A DNA stretch of 64,000 nt. Source: Hydrangea macrophylla. Its lineage: Eukaryota > Streptophyta > Magnoliopsida > Cornales > Hydrangeaceae. The notes under the pieces were generated by a model, which saw only the letters and a list, made by a program, of their open reading frames with translations, was not told where the DNA came from and searched no databases. This document shows, piece after piece, positions 22,459-34,389 of the stretch. A program made the translations under genes and the position numbers. The stretch lies in the NCBI GenBank assembly GCA_033977485.1, contig CM066984.1:114817251-114881250 (forward strand), written 5' to 3'. Within the stretch, counting starts at the first letter, position 1. Each line of letters begins with the position of its first letter.

Positions 22459-24163
22459 TATGACTACTGAAAATCAAACAAACAAAATAAACATGGATAT
22501 CAGGATTTGACAGTTTGAAATAAAAGAATCCTTAAAACTCTTATTTTAAAACAAAGTCGCCGGAATATCGAAACAAAAGAATAAAGCCTCCGTGTGGAGG
22601 TCAATTTTCTATTTTTTCGATTAATCAAGACTTGTCCGCTATGCAACTCTTGCAAAAACAAGTTATGACTCCCGATCCCTTTTGATCTCTAAGTTTCTGA
22701 ACAATGCCCCGTGTGGGATCCCTTATCCATAGCTTAGCTAGTGTGTACCATTAACTAGGATCCAATCACAACCGTCTCAAGTAGTGCCTCCGTGTGGTGG
22801 TCACCCTCTAACACATCTGATTGATCCTATCATAAGAAGTTCACATCTAGTAACCAATGGGTAATGCACCCTCCGTATGGAATGATCACCCCTGACGAGG
22901 TGACACAGAATGCACCACTCATCTTACAGTGAACCATTAATGGAAGATCGTGGGTGTAATTAATAAGACCCTCTCCCACTAGTTTTTTTTTTTTTTTTTA
23001 AAAGGATTTTGCTTTTTGAGAAAATCTGTTTCTACACACTTCCCATAAACATCTAATGTTTACTAATGTGTTGAAAACGGTTTTTGAATTTTATTTTAGA
23101 AAACTTGTTTTGTGTGCATGCTACAATGTATTATACGCCAATCAAAAACCAAGCACATAAAACAAAAAACTAAAATGAAATAAAGGCATTCAAACAATGC
23201 CTCTATCTCCCATGGCTCTATCTCTATAGAACCTCCTTTTGGTTTGATCGCCTCTAGCTCCATCTTCATGGATAATGGCTCCTTGCTCCATCTTCATGGA
23301 TTTTCTAATTCTATTACATTTGTCCTATGCTTCTTTCGAAGTTTACAATTTATCTAGAAATAGAAATAACAACAAAATAAAAGGCTAGGGAAACCGATGC
23401 AACTTTCCTTTTCGTAGGATTGAAGTCGCAGCGCCCTTTACATATGCCTTAAAACCAAACCAAACTTAAATTACAACATGCACCAATCTCAAACAATTTA
23501 AATACAAATATTCAAATGATTTGGTGCCATGGGAGATAGCGACTAATCTAGCTGCAAAAGGGTTAGTCGTACACGCATCCATACATACATAACAAATATA
23601 TGTAACTGTTGAAACACTTAATTGATTCACACAGTATATAAACTATTTACATACTGAATTAGAACTTAAAACAGCATCTTACTTCTCTGTCACAGTTCGA
23701 TCGATCGAAGACCGTTCGATCGCTCGAACCTTCGATCGATTGAACACTGTTCAATCGCTTGAACATTCTGTTTCACAGAATGATTTGAAAATTTTACAGA
23801 ATATTTTAAAATTAAAGTTTTTAATTTCAAAACACTTTAAAACTGTGAAACAGAGAACCTGACAAAGAATCTATCTCGATCGATCGAACTTTATTTGATC
23901 GATCGAATACCAGAAGGTTTCGATCGATCGAAGACTGTTCGATCGCTTTGAGAACAGATGTTCGATCGATCGAAATATGTTCGATCGATCGAATCCTCCT
24001 TGCATCCTATGCAATCACAGATTTATATACTGCTGTGATAACACTGCAGAAACAGATCTGTGACGATGCAGTTTCGAAAACAGTTCTAAAATCAACATGC
24101 AAATCAAAATAGTGTTCCAAAAACGCATCTATAGATCCAAACGAGCGTGGCTCTGATACCAAT
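22459..24163 (-). other. Copia 5' leader with PBS and palindrome cluster
   Basis: The PBS TGGTATCAGAGCC (minus, 24149-24161) lies two bases inside the right LTR and matches initiator tRNA-Met. The leader before gag is unusually long at about 1.7 kb. It carries about ten TCGATCGATCGA-type motifs between 23697 and 23998, including variants with cgatcgctcgaa, and a T15 run near 22984-22998. No convincing ORF is seen in the leader. Confidence 0.8.
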
Positions 24164-25663
24164 TGTTGGAAAAACCGGTTTAAGTTCTAAGTTTAAACGC
24201 GCAGCGGAAAAATCAAGTTATAAAACTTAATTGGCATGCCCGGATCTACTACCCATCAACTCTATAGATGCGCACAAGAGGGGACAAGAGTTTATACCTT
24301 AGTGTCTTGAACCCAATTCTGAAATCTTCAACTTCCAGCAGCCTCCACTAGATGGCCTTCACACTTATGACTCCTATGGATGCTCGCAGGAAGGACTAGG
24401 GTTGGTGGGAACCCTAATGGAGAGGATTGGAAGGTTTTGGGAAACCTAAACAGTTTCTGCAGCTTTTACGTATAAAAAACGACGAACCTCTTTTCCAGAA
24501 CGCAGCTGCCCTATTTATAGATTCCCAGAACCGACCTAGACTTCGACCGATCGAAGTGACTTCGATCGATCGACACTTCGATCGATCGAACCATTCTCGA
24601 TCGATCGAACCTGCCATGACTTCAATCGATCGAACATACTTCAATCGATCGAACTTGTCTTGACAGCTTCCTCATTTGCCTTCCCAAGCATCCTAGCGGA
24701 GCTAAGAGTGGGACCTCCTAGGCTCTTTATTGTTGGCTCAGATCAGTTGATTAACTCCCATGACCAAACTCTTTGATCAGCAAATTAATCGACTGATCAG
24801 TTAACGTTTACTCCACTATAAAACGATAACTGAACTCCAACGCAAAAGAACATATCCGAAGCGATAACTAGACTTGTATGTTGTACTAATGTCCCTCTAC
24901 CATCAGCATTCGCAATCATATTCAGGTAGTCGGATAAACAGTTACTGTCAACCTGAATCATGATTACTTCTTATAATCCTTGAGTCCCATTCACCTCTCG
25001 TGATTACCAAACATGTTGATAACTCTTATCAACAAGACTGCAGTACTCAGTAATCGACTTGGTGACATTCTCAAGGGAATGCTTACTCTGAAACAGAGGG
25101 TAGATTCTGTCTTGACAATATATGTTCACAACCCTATGAATATGACATACCCAAGATACCCAGGTGTTGATCTTCTATAGACCTCACTGATTGGTAAGTC
25201 AAAGCAGTCATATCCACAGTCTGTGTTCATAATCGTCTCAAGATTGAGAACATGTACCTTACACAAGTTATGAGTTCCTATCGACTGATTGACAGCCTTG
25301 AGCGTCAATAGGAAACTCAGGTCCGTCAATGCACTATAAGCACTAGCATATTAACTAAGAGTTACACACTAATGATCTGAGATTGATCACTCCATCCAAT
25401 GGTAGTTAATCATGATACAGTGTAAACCTGATGAGATATCCTAGTCCCAACATCCACTGTGACATGTTCTAAGTAACAAAGAATAGCAATTCGTATCTCA
25501 CTTGTATGTATCTCATACATACACGAATTACTTACTATGATACTTAAGGATAACAATCATCTCATGAAAGAAACATACATAACAAAATGTAAAGCTGATA
25601 TCCATATATTAAAATGTCAATGTCTCCTATATAAAGTAATGGTTTGAGGGCACAAACTCAACA
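24164..25663 (-). repeat. Copia 5' LTR (right copy)
   Basis: 1500 bp, the same length as the left LTR, with the same TATA box (24512-24519) and palindrome cluster. The PBS follows it on the minus strand, making it the 5' LTR. The terminal aaactcaaca carries one of the six differences from the left LTR (aaacccaaca). Confidence 0.93.
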
Positions 25664-25668
25664 AAAAG

Positions 25669-26230
25669 CAGTACTCATCTTGAGCGAAGTTCCCATAGCC
25701 TTCTGTAGACTTTCCCAAAACCCTGAAGTAAAGCGTGCGTCGCGGTCTGATACAATAGACACTGGTGCACCGTGCAGTCGTACCATTTGTTGGATATACA
25801 TTCGACTCATCCTTTCTACTGGGTAAGTCATACTATACGCGATGAAATGTGCAGACTTTGTCAGACGATCCACGATTACCCAAATCGCGTCATAGTTCTG
25901 TTGTGACCGGGGTAGTCCAACTACAAAATCCATAGTTATGTGTTCCCACTTCCATCCTGGAATAAGTAAGGGTTGCAACAATCCTGAGGGTCTCTGATGT
26001 TCGGCCTTCACTTGTTGACAAGTCAAACATTTAGACACGAACTCGGCTACTTCTCTTTTCATTCCTTCCCACCAAAAGTTTCTCTTCAGATCCTTATACA
26101 TCTTTGTTCCTCCTGGGTGTACTGTCAATCTTGATTTATGTGCTTCTTCGAGAATATCTTTTCTCAAATCTCCTAAATCTGGCACACACAATCTGTCTCA
26201 ACATCGGTATCCTCCATCGATCCCAACCTT
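25669..26230 (-). pseudogene. Integrase N-terminal half (gypsy copy 2)
   Basis: Reads CVPDLGDLRKDILEEAHKSRLTVHPGGTKMY, then FWWEGMKREVAEFVSKCLTCQQVK, the H2C2 zinc region without the stop seen in copy 1. The core follows with TMDFVVGLP, VIVDRLTKSAHF and SDRDARFTSGFW. It is cut by the Copia insertion just after KMSTAF; the remainder including the catalytic Glu region is across the Copia element. Confidence 0.87.
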
Positions 26231-26374
26231 CCATTCCGTAGGGTCTTTTTCTGACATCTTGACGAACCATACTTGAAATTTCTCATCTCCCTTTTGGGCC
26301 TCGATAAGTTAACTCACAAGTGTTGGTTGAACCATGAGGCATCCAAGGTGATGTCCGTTACTTCCCTCAGAAAT

Positions 26375-27127
26375 CTACATATCAAATTCAGTGATTGTCT
26401 CTAAAGCTTTCCATTCCCTTATCATCAATGAAGCAATCATTCCTCGAGGTTTCTGACTTAGGGCGTCAGCGACTACATTAACCTTACCAGGGTGATACTC
26501 TAATGTAAAGTCATAGTCCTTAATCAATTCCATCAATTGGTGTTGCCTCATGTTTAGCTCTTTCTGAGTAAACAAATACTTAAGGCTCTTGTGGTCCGAG
26601 AACAAATCAAACTTCTCCCCATAGAGGTAATGTCTCCAGATCTTAAGTGCGAATACGACGGCTGCTAGTTCCAAATCATGAGTTGGGTAATTCAATTCAT
26701 TCGGCTTCAATTATCATGAACTATATGAGATAACCTTTTCGTCTTGCATAAGGACACATCCCAGCCCTTGGTAAGAGGCATCACTAAAAATAGTGAACTT
26801 CTCACTATCTTTAGGTATTACAAGCACTGGCGCTATTGTCAGCCTTTCTTTCAATTCCTGAAAAGTGCGTTCGTGCTGATCAGTCCATTCAAACTTCAAA
26901 TATTTCTTAGTCAAACCAGTTAACGGGGCTGCTATCTTTGAGAATCCCTCCACAAATCTTCGATAGTAAACAGTCAATCCTAGAAAACTTCTGACTTCTG
27001 TAGCATTGGTCGGCCGAGTCCAATTCGCAACTGCATCGGTCTTTGATGAGTCAACAGCGATTCCTCGTTGAGAGATCACATGCCCGAGAAACTTAACTTC
27101 TTGAAGCCAGAATTCACACTTGCTGAA
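26375..27127 (-). pseudogene. RNase H and RT C-terminal part (gypsy copy 2), truncated
   Basis: 26375-26710 is the RNase H half ([48 protein letters not shown]). 26714-27127 covers the RT connection ([31 protein letters not shown]) and [22 protein letters not shown]. One stop or frame break separates them near 26712. Homology stops at about 27127, giving the right edge of the chromovirus complex. Confidence 0.84.
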
Positions 27128-28434
27128 ATACTTGAGTGAGCATTGATGAACCATTTTTGGGGTGAGCAAAAACCCTCTCCTTCATATATTATGGTAGCGT
27201 TGATAAGATAGAATGAAGGAGCGGAGTGTCATAGTCTCTTCAAATTGTCCAGTTCATGCATCATCTATCCTTCATGGTGACCAAAATTTCTTTGATTTTT
27301 TTTAATACAAATCAATGACAATTTATTATTGCCTCTTCTAACCAAAAATAAATTATAACTCCATATTCTAGGAAAAAAGCTTTACTACATGCATGACCAG
27401 GAAAAAAGTTTCTCAAATTACATGCAAATGGAAATGTATTTTTTCATGTACAATCCAACGATATCTCAATTGATTAAGATTAGTATTACATAACAAACAC
27501 AACGCATTGCACACACAACGTGTGTGCCTCCACGGCTAGTATACCAAAAATAATAGTGATGTCAGTATATATACGCAAAGCCCGTTCCTTGAGAACATAA
27601 AATAGAAAGACTCTAGCATCTCCAAATTCCAATTTAAATACAAAATTTTTTCATTTCAATCATATTTTTGGCAATCCTAAAGTGTCAAAATATCAAATTG
27701 AAGCACATTTGCTCCAGTTTTGAAACATCCAAAATTCGACCAAATCGAACCGATAACACCCTTACCATTCAAGAAAGCACCATCTGGCACCATTTGGTTC
27801 CTTTAATTTAGTTGTTTGGTCCAAACTTGTCTGTTGTCTATACTCAGCGGCGGATGTATTGAGGACAGGGGGAACTTAAAACCCCCTTAATTTTAGAAAA
27901 AAAAAAATGCTTATATACCCCAAAAGAAATTATTTTTTTACCCAAGTTTCCTATTTTCTTTTAGTTTTTGAGTTTTAAAAAATTCTTCAATACATCCAAG
28001 TATAATACATTCAATTAATAAGGTGTTAATTTGTTGTACCTTTGGTGCCATTTAACATTATCTTTTCTTATGTGCTATTTGATAATTATTAAAATGTGGC
28101 ATCTAATTGTAATTTTTAAGTGCTATTTGTTAGTTATAACTTTATATTGGATAGCAATATATAAGTATGGTCCCAAAGTATTGCAGCTTTGATATATGTA
28201 TCATACAAATAAAGATAATTTTTTTTGAGCTTTTGTATTAATATTTATAGCATTATCTTATATTATCTACACGAAAAATTTGTATAAACAGACCCTCCAA
28301 AAAATTATCTTGGGGGTGTTGCCTCCGAATAACCGTCCACTCAACTATCCCAAGCCCCCCCAACTTGTAATTTCTAGATCCATCTCGGTGTATACTGTAA
28401 CTTATGTTTTAAGATCAAAAATTTCTCTGAATAG
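27128..28434. other. AT-rich region with a transposon remnant
   Basis: No gene recognised. A segment from about 27846 (cagcggcggatgta) to 28392 (tctagatccatctcgg) has roughly inverted ends and a GGGGG/CCCCC pair just inside them (27888-27895 and 28304-28364). This resembles a small eroded DNA transposon. No TSD could be defined. Confidence 0.35.
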
Positions 28435-28516
28435 GTGGACGTGCCGGAGTGGTTATCGGGCATGACTAGAAATCATGTGGGCTCTGCCCGCGCAGGTTCG
28501 AATCCTGCCGTTCACG
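28435..28516 (+). tRNA. tRNA-Ser (anticodon AGA)
   Basis: 82 nt. The acceptor stem gtggacg pairs with cgttcac, followed by discriminator g. The anticodon stem catga/tcatg encloses the loop ctagaaa, giving anticodon AGA (reads UCU, serine). A long variable arm (gggctctgccc), typical of tRNA-Ser, and a T arm gcagg-ttcgaat-cctgc follow. Internal promoters are visible: A box tgccggagtggt and B box ggttcgaatcc. A CTTTTTC run right after the 3' end is a Pol III terminator. No intron. All stems are intact, so it is likely functional. Confidence 0.95.
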
Positions 28517-29690
28517 CTTTTTCAACAAACGTGTAAGTTCCTAACCAAATCTCTTTTACACCCTCTTTTCGAGGTGCCCAAAAACTGAACAGCTTGTGTT
28601 TTGCAATGGGTGTTTTTTTTACTTTTCACCTCTTTATATGGTAACTATTCACAAAAAGTTGTGTTTAAAGTATGGTTGGATTGGAATGGCATTGAAAAAT
28701 TAATGTACTCTGGACAATTATAATTACACTATTATTTTCTTTTCCAGCTTATTAATAATATGTGATGAAGCCAAAAATCTGCACGTACTTTGGATTGAGA
28801 GTGCACGCGCCTCACATCTTCATGTGCTTCATACAATACCTGCAAAACAATAGGTGTATACCCAAAGTACCCAAAGCCTCCTCCGACGATCAAGCTAGTC
28901 CCTGAGGGAGTATGAAATATATCAATTTGAGAGAGAGGAATTATGTACATTTTTACGAGTTAGAGCTATGTATATATATAGGGATTGCAACTGTATTTTT
29001 CTAGGAGCACTACTCCACTACACAGTAATGGGTTGGACTAAGTCATAGCACTAATCCCACTACTCCACTACTTGGTAGAGTGGGCTGAACTACCCATTGT
29101 TTGGGCTATAATCGTGGGATTGTGTGCACCACTCTCTTTTTCTATGATCATTGATGAACGGTCATGGGCTATGGTCATGGGGTTGGCCCATCCTAGGCTC
29201 CACTTGGCGGTATGTGATTGGGTGATGTTTTGGGGCATATCAATATGTATTTTAATATAGTTTTTGCTTTTTTTTTAAAAGCAAAAGTTATGCTTATTCT
29301 CTTTTAAGTTAGAGGAGATGTCTCGTATATATGAACATGGATTAAGAATTGATGGAATCACATGCTCTTTCACCTCCATTGAGTTTAATTTTTGGTAATA
29401 CTCAAAATTCATTCAGTTTAATTTTGGGTAATAGTTTAACTCTTAATCCAATTAACGTTGTTCATATACTCAAAATTTGACATGGATTGGGAAAAGGAAG
29501 AGTTGGAACATATAAGAAAAGATATTGTGTCATTTGTTATAGGTGCCATTTGTTTCTGCCATTTGATATTGGACCTTTTTGGAGGTCTTTTTTTTAAGAG
29601 TTTTGTTCAGAATTTGATTGATATGAGTTTAAGGAAAAGTTGAAGATGCTCTTATTCAAATTTAATTTTTTATCGAACAAAAATAAATAA
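28517..29690. other. No gene recognised
   Basis: Anonymous AT-rich sequence. A short open segment on the minus strand (28732-28950) has a splice-acceptor-like ttgttttgcag, but I recognise no protein family in it. Confidence 0.4.
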
Positions 29691-30075
29691 GGGCAAATTA
29701 TATTTTGCACTTTTGTAGTTTGGGTGTGATATTATTTTGGTTTTTGTAGTTTTAATTTTTTCAATTTGGTCCTTAAAATTGAAAATTTAGGTTCAATGTA
29801 GTCTATTCACCAAATTTTCTACTATTTTTGACAGAAATAGGTCATGTGATGCACACGGAATGCATCATTAGGGGCATAATGATAATTTAATTAGGAAAAT
29901 TACACTTTACACAGCTATATTGAACCTAATTCTGTCAAAAATTATAAGAAAATTTGACAAATGAATTGCATTGAACCTAAATTGAAGCTGTAAGAATCAA
30001 AATGATAAAATTGAAACTATAGAGACCAAAATAACATCACACTCAAACTACAAGGGTGCAAAGTGTAATTTACAG
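29691..30075. mobile_element. MITE with about 50-bp terminal inverted repeats
   Basis: The left end caaattatattttgcacttttgtagtttgggtgtga is matched in inverted form by tcacactcaaactacaagggtgcaaagtgtaattt at the right. Inner blocks also pair (ggtccttaaaattg..., aggttcaatgtag / gaacctaa). No coding capacity. Confidence 0.7.
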
Positions 30076-31452
30076 AAGTAAATAAATTTATGAGATTGTT
30101 CGAGTAAACTCATTAGAGATCTTCATATCAAATTAAACTTTTACTCAAATTAACTTAAAATTTGAGCAAGGGTTTGAAAGGGTCTTCATTAATCACCTTA
30201 CCAAATGATGAACTGAATTTATCATGTATGACAAATGAAGGCGCCGATTTGGGAACTCCGTTGGCTGTCATGGATTCCGCTATTGCAAAGTACAATTTGA
30301 AAAAATGCACCGCAATACAAGGGATTATCAAACAGTTTTCGGAACCTTAAAATACACATAAATACAGTACTTATATAGCGAAAATTCTCTAGAGAGGGTC
30401 TCTATTTTGACTGTCGGATCGTGTTTAAAAATTGGATTTAACGGCCAAAACAGAGTACCTCTCTTTAATAAAGAGATGGAGCCCTCTTTAGAGCCTAACT
30501 GTTTATATAGACACATGTTTTTGCTTAAAATTGTGATTGACATGTGTTTAAATAGTGACCTCTTATTGGTTTGTGATATCACGTCAGCAAAATAACCGTT
30601 GTAAGTCTTTAACGAATATTTTCTCCTTTCCTATGAAGATTACAAAAAAATAATAATAAATAAATAAATAAAAATGCACTCACTTAAAAAGATATGAATA
30701 ATATTTGAGGTAATAACAAAATTTCACTAACACTCACATCCACACTCTCTGTCTCTCGTAGTGACATTGTGTGATAGGTAGAAATATTGCTGAAAAGATA
30801 TTGTTGAAAAGATATTGGGGGCTACAAGAAAATAATTGGGTTCAAGCAATGGATAGGTAGTGAAGCAGCCAGCCACACACACACATATCTAAAGTACCTT
30901 CTGATGTAGCACAGATGAGGAGAGAGAGAGAGAGAACCTTCAGATGTTAGCATAGATGGCCAAACATTATATAATAAGCCTATAGCTACTCCAGAGAACA
31001 AAGGCAATGTATAAATAAATACAACTTAAAAGAAACTCCAACTTACCCAATCAGTTTTTATGTCATTGTCATAAATATGTCAAACAAATACTACCTTAAC
31101 CTTAATGCAGCAGGGAAGGAAATCACCACCTTCATTTGCAGCAGTTGGCCTCTGTAAAGCATCAATATCATTTACTTATCTTGCTTCTCTCTCCTAGAAA
31201 AAACATGTAGCGCCACCTCCGGGTTCTTAATTACTACTCAATTTCATGTCCTCGTACGTACTTGCATATATTCAGGTCCCCGGCTAAGTCGTTCACACAC
31301 GCCGACATTCTTGGTTTCCCTTTTCAAGTACTCATGGTGTACTGCTTGCGCGCAATGTCCTCTACTCCTCTTCGTTTTCCTCTGTATGTCCCAACCATCT
31401 ATCTTCGTATACATATAATTATATAAAACATACTATATGTATGACGTTGAGT
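30076..31452. other. No gene recognised
   Basis: Low-complexity and AT-rich stretches. A short triplicated motif, gaaaagatattg, lies at about 30790-30820, and GA and CA runs lie near 30870-30935. A region near 30370-30500 has a weak inverted repeat (ctctagagagggtctct / agagatggagccctcttta). Nothing with gene structure is seen. Confidence 0.4.
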
Positions 31453-31460
31453 GTCATTAA

Positions 31461-31765
31461 CGTTAAGTTACCAATTACTCCAAAAGCTTAAGCTGTTAGA
31501 GAATGGGTCCAACAATATTTATCAAGCTTCAACACCTTCCCTCACGTGCAACCCCGACTTGCACGTGGAGAGCAAACAAACCAAACTCTATCACAGTGGA
31601 GAGACAAATAATAAAGTGCAAATATGCACAACAAAGCGGGGATGGAGAATCGAACCCAAGACCTCCCACAAACGAGGCTTTGATACCATGTTAAGTTACC
31701 AACAACTCCAAAATCTTAAGCTGTTAGATAATAACAATATTTATCAATCTTCAACAATAAAGTCA
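31461..31765 (-). repeat. 70-bp direct repeats flanking a SINE-like segment
   Basis: gttaagttaccaattactccaaaagcttaagctgttag... (31461-31534) is repeated with about 85-90 percent identity at 31692-31762, through aacaatatttatca(a)tcttcaac. On the minus strand the sequence between reads aacatggtatcaaagcct, then a B-box-like gggttcgattc, resembling tRNA-derived plant SINEs. No poly(A) or clear TSD was found, so the SINE assignment is tentative. Confidence 0.4.
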
Positions 31766-32084
31766 GGAGATCCTGCATTTGCATATATACACGTACAGGT
31801 GTGCATATATTCAAATAGTATCTTTTAATGAGGAAGTCACACACATACACACACACAAAAAAAAACCCTCAAAGTTGACAAGAACTTCACGAAAACACAA
31901 ACGGCTCAAAAAAACATATAAAAAAAAAAAAAAAATTGGCAGAAATTCTGCAATAAACTAATGGCCATCACAACTTTATAACTTTAAAACTACACAAAAT
32001 GTGTGAAATACTAGCCAAAACTCAAAAGTGTCAAGACAATTTATTAAACCTGGGGCTTTGACACAAGAAGCTCAGGCGAACAGC

Positions 32085-32580
32085 CACTGATTTTAGCCTT
32101 GCATCAAGTGAGAGGAAGATCAGGGGGGGTCTATGGCTGTAAGGCATATTTAATGGTCATGTTGTTGATGCTGCCAGAGAAGCTTGTGGCCCCAGTACTG
32201 TTACATCAGTTGGGATTCCGTTTGTGGGAAATTTTTGGGAAGCATCGCGTACTCCAAAACAAAATATCATGTCTCTCGGTGGCTCAATTAGGTTTTCTCA
32301 TTTTACTTGGGATGCTTTTGGTGCCCAAGTACAGAAAAAATTGAACTTAATTCTCTAGTAACTAATGCTGAGTATCATCGAAAAAACAAAGCCCAGGCCA
32401 GGTCTGGGCACCAGACATTCATATCTGGAAAAATGGAGCATAGAAGAAGGCTCATGGATGTGTTCTCTTCCAACAAATATAATATCAGTACTGACATATA
32501 TAGAAGCACTGATAATCAGAAGAAAAAAAAAACGCGCTTACTGACGGAAAATTAAGTATGAAGATGAATTCCGACATGGA
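32085..32580. repeat. Dispersed duplication, copy 1
   Basis: Shares long blocks in the same order and orientation with 57398-58060. Examples are a block with catcaagtgagaggaagatc, a block with gtttgtgggaaattt, and one with cggaaaattaagtatgaag and gaattccgacatggacac. Copy 1 lacks about 150 bp present in copy 2. No protein recognised in either copy. The remaining sequence around it (31766-32084) is low-complexity. Confidence 0.75.
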
Positions 32581-33650
32581 CACATTAATGTGATCAGTAC
32601 AAACATTAAACATTCATTAAACATTAATCTCTCTGTCTCTCTCTCTCAAATCTCAATACTGAACTAGCCTTTTCATGTCTCATATCATACCTTGTTCATA
32701 TTCTGAAAATTTGCGAATGGGAAAAGTCCAAACTCTTTGCTTGAATACCATAAATTGTTGGAGCTCTTATTTCTTTTATTGCTTCACAATGCCATAACTG
32801 GTGACTATAGTACCATTTTTTAGCACTAAAAGGAGTTATAAAGGCCCTGTTTGACGCAGATTCTGCGCCTGTGGTGCAATTAAACCGGCCCAGAAAACTG
32901 TGACTTGACAGAAGGCATTATGGCCAATCGTATTGCCAAAACGGTTATAAAAACCAAAATTGGAAGCTCATTCGCAGATTAGGCCACCAATTTAAATTTA
33001 TTTCCCAAACGTGGCCCAAGTTGAAAACTTAAACATAGCCTCTGTGGATGAACCACCAGCAACATATACTTTGTAGCTTCAAGGCCAAAAACTTTCCTAA
33101 CATTTTTTCTTTTAAAATTCTTGAAAGTAGATGGAAGCCTGATAAGACTCCAGTTTCTTAACTTGTTCTTGAGCCAACAGTGGATATATAGAAGTAGATT
33201 TTGTTATATGTATATGTATATATATTGGGTTGGTTTTTGATCATAGTTACCTCAACCAACTGTACTTGCCATAAACTTGAGCACTGCTGACTGATTCAAC
33301 ATCAAAAATAGTTGATAAAACTAAAGATGAAAAAGGCAAAGCATTTTTTTGGGGGAAAAAAAAGGCAAGTATTTTTATTTAATATATACAACGTTCATTG
33401 AAATTAGAAGTAAAAAGTTCCTAAACCGAAAAGATCGAACAATAAGAGATTTTTTTTTTTTTTTTTTTTTAACAATCTTAATCTAAACATGAGCTAATTA
33501 TAAGAAAGGTGGATTAACTAAACAAGTAATGGAATTCACAAAAATCGTAACCCTCTTCAATCCCACAATATCGATGTGAAGAAATCATCGTCAAATTCTT
33601 CGATGATTGGATCGGCCACGTGGGTCTCAGGGCCCACAGTAACACTCTCT
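32581..33650. other. 3' flank of the MADS-box gene, no other gene seen
   Basis: Contains TC-rich and T-rich stretches, including T21 at about 33450-33470. The part next to 33651 is the likely 3' untranslated region of the minus-strand MADS gene. No additional reading frame was recognised. Confidence 0.45.
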
Positions 33651-34388
33651 TTAGCGCAAATTGGTGTTATTTTCCGAGTTGAAATCAAAAGCTTTTGGAG
33701 TTGTAATGTTGGCATAGTCTGGAGTACTTACAAAATTTTCATCCTGTTGATCAAAGTCAAATCCTAGATCAGCCAAGACCATAGGTTCCGCGATGCCACC
33801 ATCACCAACCACGATACTCATATCCTCAATATCATACCCATCGATCATTCGTTCCAACTCCTCCACTGTTAGATCATGATCATCAACACCATCACAAAGA
33901 TGATCATTAGGACTAGAACTCGAATTCCCGGATCTTGAAGAAATTTCATTCAACCGATTCATCACATTGTTTCTTACTTTTTTCATAGCTATCATCTTCT
34001 CTTCTAATTCCTCGAGTGAGTCACTCTCTTGATCAAATTCTTCGTGCTTCCACCAAAAGACGTCTTTTTTCTTTTGTTCGATCTTGAGCTCTTTCTCTAG
34101 TCTTTTCACTTCACTATATAGTGAATCTGCCGATTTTTTGGTTTCATTGCTCACGACAAGTGAGGAACGGGTAAGAAATGCATCGATAACCGTATCAGTT
34201 GATGGATAAGCGAACGTATAAAATTTTTGTATTCCGCTAGGCGCAGATAATATAATAGCCATTTGAGCATCAAAATTCATGCAAAATTCAGCAGCCTTGC
34301 TATATAGACCGTTGCGTCTCTTCAAAAATGTTGTATATTTCTGAACTGGATCTTCTATTTTCTTGAACTCAATTTTCCTCCGACCCAT
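33651..34388 (-). CDS. Type I (M-alpha) MADS-box transcription factor
   Basis: 245 aa from ATG at 34388, intronless as usual for M-alpha genes. The MADS domain is residues 1-60: MGRRKIEFKKIED, TTFLKRRNGLYSKAAEFC and QMAIILSAPSG, then FYTFAYPSTDTVIDAFL, the M-alpha continuation. After it come a heptad-rich stretch (87-150) with the FWW...LEELEEKM motif seen in AGL61/AGL62-like proteins and an acidic, probably disordered tail. The family binds CArG-type DNA as dimers in the nucleus, often in female gametophyte or endosperm. The start codon lies inside the 5-bp TSD (34385-34389) of an 18.6-kb LTR concatemer, so the former 5'UTR now begins at 53019. The frame is otherwise intact. An upstream in-frame ATG in the LTR (34463) could add 25 residues. 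Divergent MADS positions (PVQKY, MNFDAQ) suggest relaxed constraint or fast evolution. Confidence 0.9.
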   Translation of the reverse strand: MGRRKIEFKKIEDPVQKYTTFLKRRNGLYSKAAEFCMNFDAQMAIILSAPSGIQKFYTFAYPSTDTVIDAFLTRSSLVVSNETKKSADSLYSEVKRLEKELKIEQKKKDVFWWKHEEFDQESDSLEELEEKMIAMKKVRNNVMNRLNEISSRSGNSSSSPNDHLCDGVDDHDLTVEELERMIDGYDIEDMSIVVGDGGIAEPMVLADLGFDFDQQDENFVSTPDYANITTPKAFDFNSENNTNLR

Positions 34389-34389
34389 A
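34385..34389. other. Left target-site duplication ccata
   Basis: ccata immediately precedes the TG of LTR1; the identical 5-mer follows the CA of LTR7 at 53019-53023. On the minus strand it reads TATGG and contains the ATG of the MADS gene. Confidence 0.9.

Larger units (their letters stand above)
16136..27127 (-). mobile_element. Internal region 2 of the chromovirus, truncated and split by Copia
   Basis: Sequence parallel to internal region 1 begins immediately after LTR B and runs through chromodomain, integrase, RNase H and into RT, ending abruptly near 27127 in the motif for [10 protein letters not shown] Copia element is inserted at 16957-25663; joining the flanks (gtttgagggt ... gcagtactcatcttgag) restores the sequence seen at 6590-6615 in copy 1. 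Nothing of gag, protease or a third LTR follows. The copy was therefore cut by a deletion or rearrangement at 27127. Confidence 0.85.

Noticed and set aside
24414..24663. Overlapping frames on both strands in the Copia LTRs (76 and 78 codons)
   Set aside because: Open only because the TCGATCGATCGA array has few stops; identical in both LTRs and in a promoter position.
28732..28950. 72-codon minus-strand frame with a splice-acceptor-like sequence
   Set aside because: No recognisable family and no neighbouring exons found.
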